Shown piece by piece: positions 6,684 to 7,387 of a stretch of DNA of 7,387 bases. A program made the position numbers and the translations under genes. Numbering within the stretch: position 1 is the first letter of the stretch; the number at the start of each line of letters is the position of its first letter. Below the pieces are notes generated by a model, which was not told the DNA's origin, made no database searches, and saw only the letters and a program-made list of their open reading frames with translations. Source of the DNA: Acidimicrobiales bacterium (GTDB lineage Bacteria; Actinomycetota; Acidimicrobiia; Acidimicrobiales; SHLQ01); the NCBI GenBank assembly GCA_013002375.1, contig JABDJW010000026.1, positions 1-7,387 of the forward strand. The letters are read 5' to 3'.

Positions 6684-7387
6684 TCAGGTCGGCCGGACCC
6701 GTTCGAGCCGGACCCGTTCGAGGTGGCTGGGCACGATGGCCGGCCAATCCAGCTCGGCCTCGATGGCGTCGCGCAGCGCATCCGAACCGTTGGGTTCGCC
6801 GTGCACCAGGTACACCGCGTCCGGCGTTCCCTCGGCTGCACTGAGCCAGCCGAGCAGCTCGTCGTGGTCGGCGTGGACCGAGAAGGATCGGAGGTTGGCG
6901 ATCTCGGCCCGGACCCGCACGTAGGAACCGAGCATCTTCACCTCGTCGCGGCCTTCGGCCAGGAGGCGGCCTCGGGTGCCTGCCGCCTGGAACCCGACCA
7001 GGATCACCGTGTTGCGGCGATCGGGGAGGAGCCGGGCCAGGTGATGCAGCACCCGACCGCCGGTGGCCATGCCCGAGGCCGACACGATGATCGACGGGCT
7101 GGGCGCACCGGCCAGGCTCTTCGATTCTTCCACCGTGCGGATTTCGTGGAGCTGGCCGGCATCGAAGGGGTTCGGTTGGCCGCGGAGTTCGGGACGGATG
7201 TCGTCCGAGCCACGATCGATCGCCCGGCGGTACACGCCGAGGGCCCGGAGGGCCATCGGGCTGTCGACGTACACCGGCATCGACGGGATGGTGCCGGCCT
7301 CGATGAGCTGACGTAGGCGATACAGGACGACCTCGGTCCGGTCGACGGCAAACGCGGGGATCACGACGGTGCCGCCGCGGTCGGCGG
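6684..7387 (-). CDS. Metallo-beta-lactamase/beta-CASP RNase-type protein, C-terminal half, cut by the right edge
   Basis: The last 233 residues of a protein of this family (usually about 450-470 long) are visible; the N-terminal part with the metal-binding HxHxDH motif is outside the window. Beta-CASP metallo-beta-lactamases are zinc-dependent ribonucleases related to CPSF73/Ysh1 and archaeal/bacterial homologues. Counting from the first full codon, VVIPAFAVDRTEV at 7-19 is the family lead-in to the beta-CASP domain. Asp41 in VDSPMA fits motif A, SASGMATGGRVLHHL at 102-116 is the conserved glycine-rich stretch, His171 in SVHADHDELL fits motif B, and His195 in LVHGEPN fits motif C. The frame is open upstream of the GTG at 7364-7362, which is therefore internal and not a start. 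The C-terminus ends in a five-residue tandem repeat (LERVR twice). The gene is first in a minus-strand run with the GST-fold and acyltransferase genes. Whether it is an exo- or endonuclease cannot be told here. Confidence 0.93.
   Translation of the reverse strand, partial: ADRGGTVVIPAFAVDRTEVVLYRLRQLIEAGTIPSMPVYVDSPMALRALGVYRRAIDRGSDDIRPELRGQPNPFDAGQLHEIRTVEESKSLAGAPSPSIIVSASGMATGGRVLHHLARLLPDRRNTVILVGFQAAGTRGRLLAEGRDEVKMLGSYVRVRAEIANLRSFSVHADHDELLGWLSAAEGTPDAVYLVHGEPNGSDALRDAIEAELDWPAIVPSHLERVRLERVRPT
6693..6722. repeat. Perfect 15-bp tandem duplication at the end of the beta-CASP gene
   Basis: CCGGACCCGTTCGAG occurs twice in a row at 6693-6707 and 6708-6722. It is in frame and encodes LERVR twice on the minus strand, just before the final Pro-Thr and the stop. 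This looks like a slippage duplication that lengthened the C-terminus by five residues. Confidence 0.9.

Noticed and set aside
6597..7316. A 239-codon plus-strand open frame
   Set aside because: It is antisense to the beta-CASP gene, whose frame has clear conserved motifs. The plus-strand product resembles no family I recognise.
7362..7364. GTG as the start of the beta-CASP gene
   Set aside because: The frame stays open to the window edge and the residues before it (RGGTV) continue the conserved family sequence, so the GTG is an internal valine codon.
1..7387. A defence system, mobile element, CRISPR array or biosynthetic cluster
   Set aside because: No transposase, integrase, nuclease-helicase pair, regular repeat-spacer array or clustered biosynthetic genes are present. 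The HrpA helicase and beta-CASP protein are separate housekeeping-type genes on opposite strands.

Overview
This window is high-GC, gene-dense bacterial DNA with five protein-coding genes, two of them cut by the window edges. Strong G/C use at third codon positions, a HrpA helicase with the long C-terminal region and the mix of neighbours all fit a high-GC actinobacterium. An Acidimicrobiia-like lineage is my best guess, but nothing in the window proves it. I see no rRNA, tRNA, CRISPR array, insertion sequence, phage gene or attachment site.

Layout: (1) The minus-strand 5' part of a family III (CaiB/BaiF-type) CoA-transferase gene runs off the left edge. (2) A 77-bp divergent intergenic region follows. 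(3) A complete plus-strand hrpA of 1243 codons encodes a DEAH-box RNA helicase and fills half the window. (4) hrpA ends 4 bp from the stop codon of a convergent minus-strand PlsC-type acyltransferase gene. (5) Upstream of that gene, on the same strand, are a glutathione S-transferase-fold protein gene (46-bp gap) and the 3' half of a metallo-beta-lactamase/beta-CASP RNase-type gene (58-bp gap), which runs off the right edge. Genes 4 and 5 could be one minus-strand transcript in the order RNase, GST, acyltransferase.

How the genes work together: two products act on RNA (HrpA and the beta-CASP protein), two act in lipid or CoA metabolism (CoA-transferase and PlsC-type acyltransferase), and one is a probable thiol or detoxification enzyme. 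I see no sign of a dedicated multi-gene system. This looks like ordinary chromosomal housekeeping and metabolic DNA.

The most interesting non-coding signal is a pair of palindrome-containing imperfect direct repeats, 30 bp apart, on either side of the annotated acyltransferase start. They raise the possibility of an operator and of a start codon further downstream.
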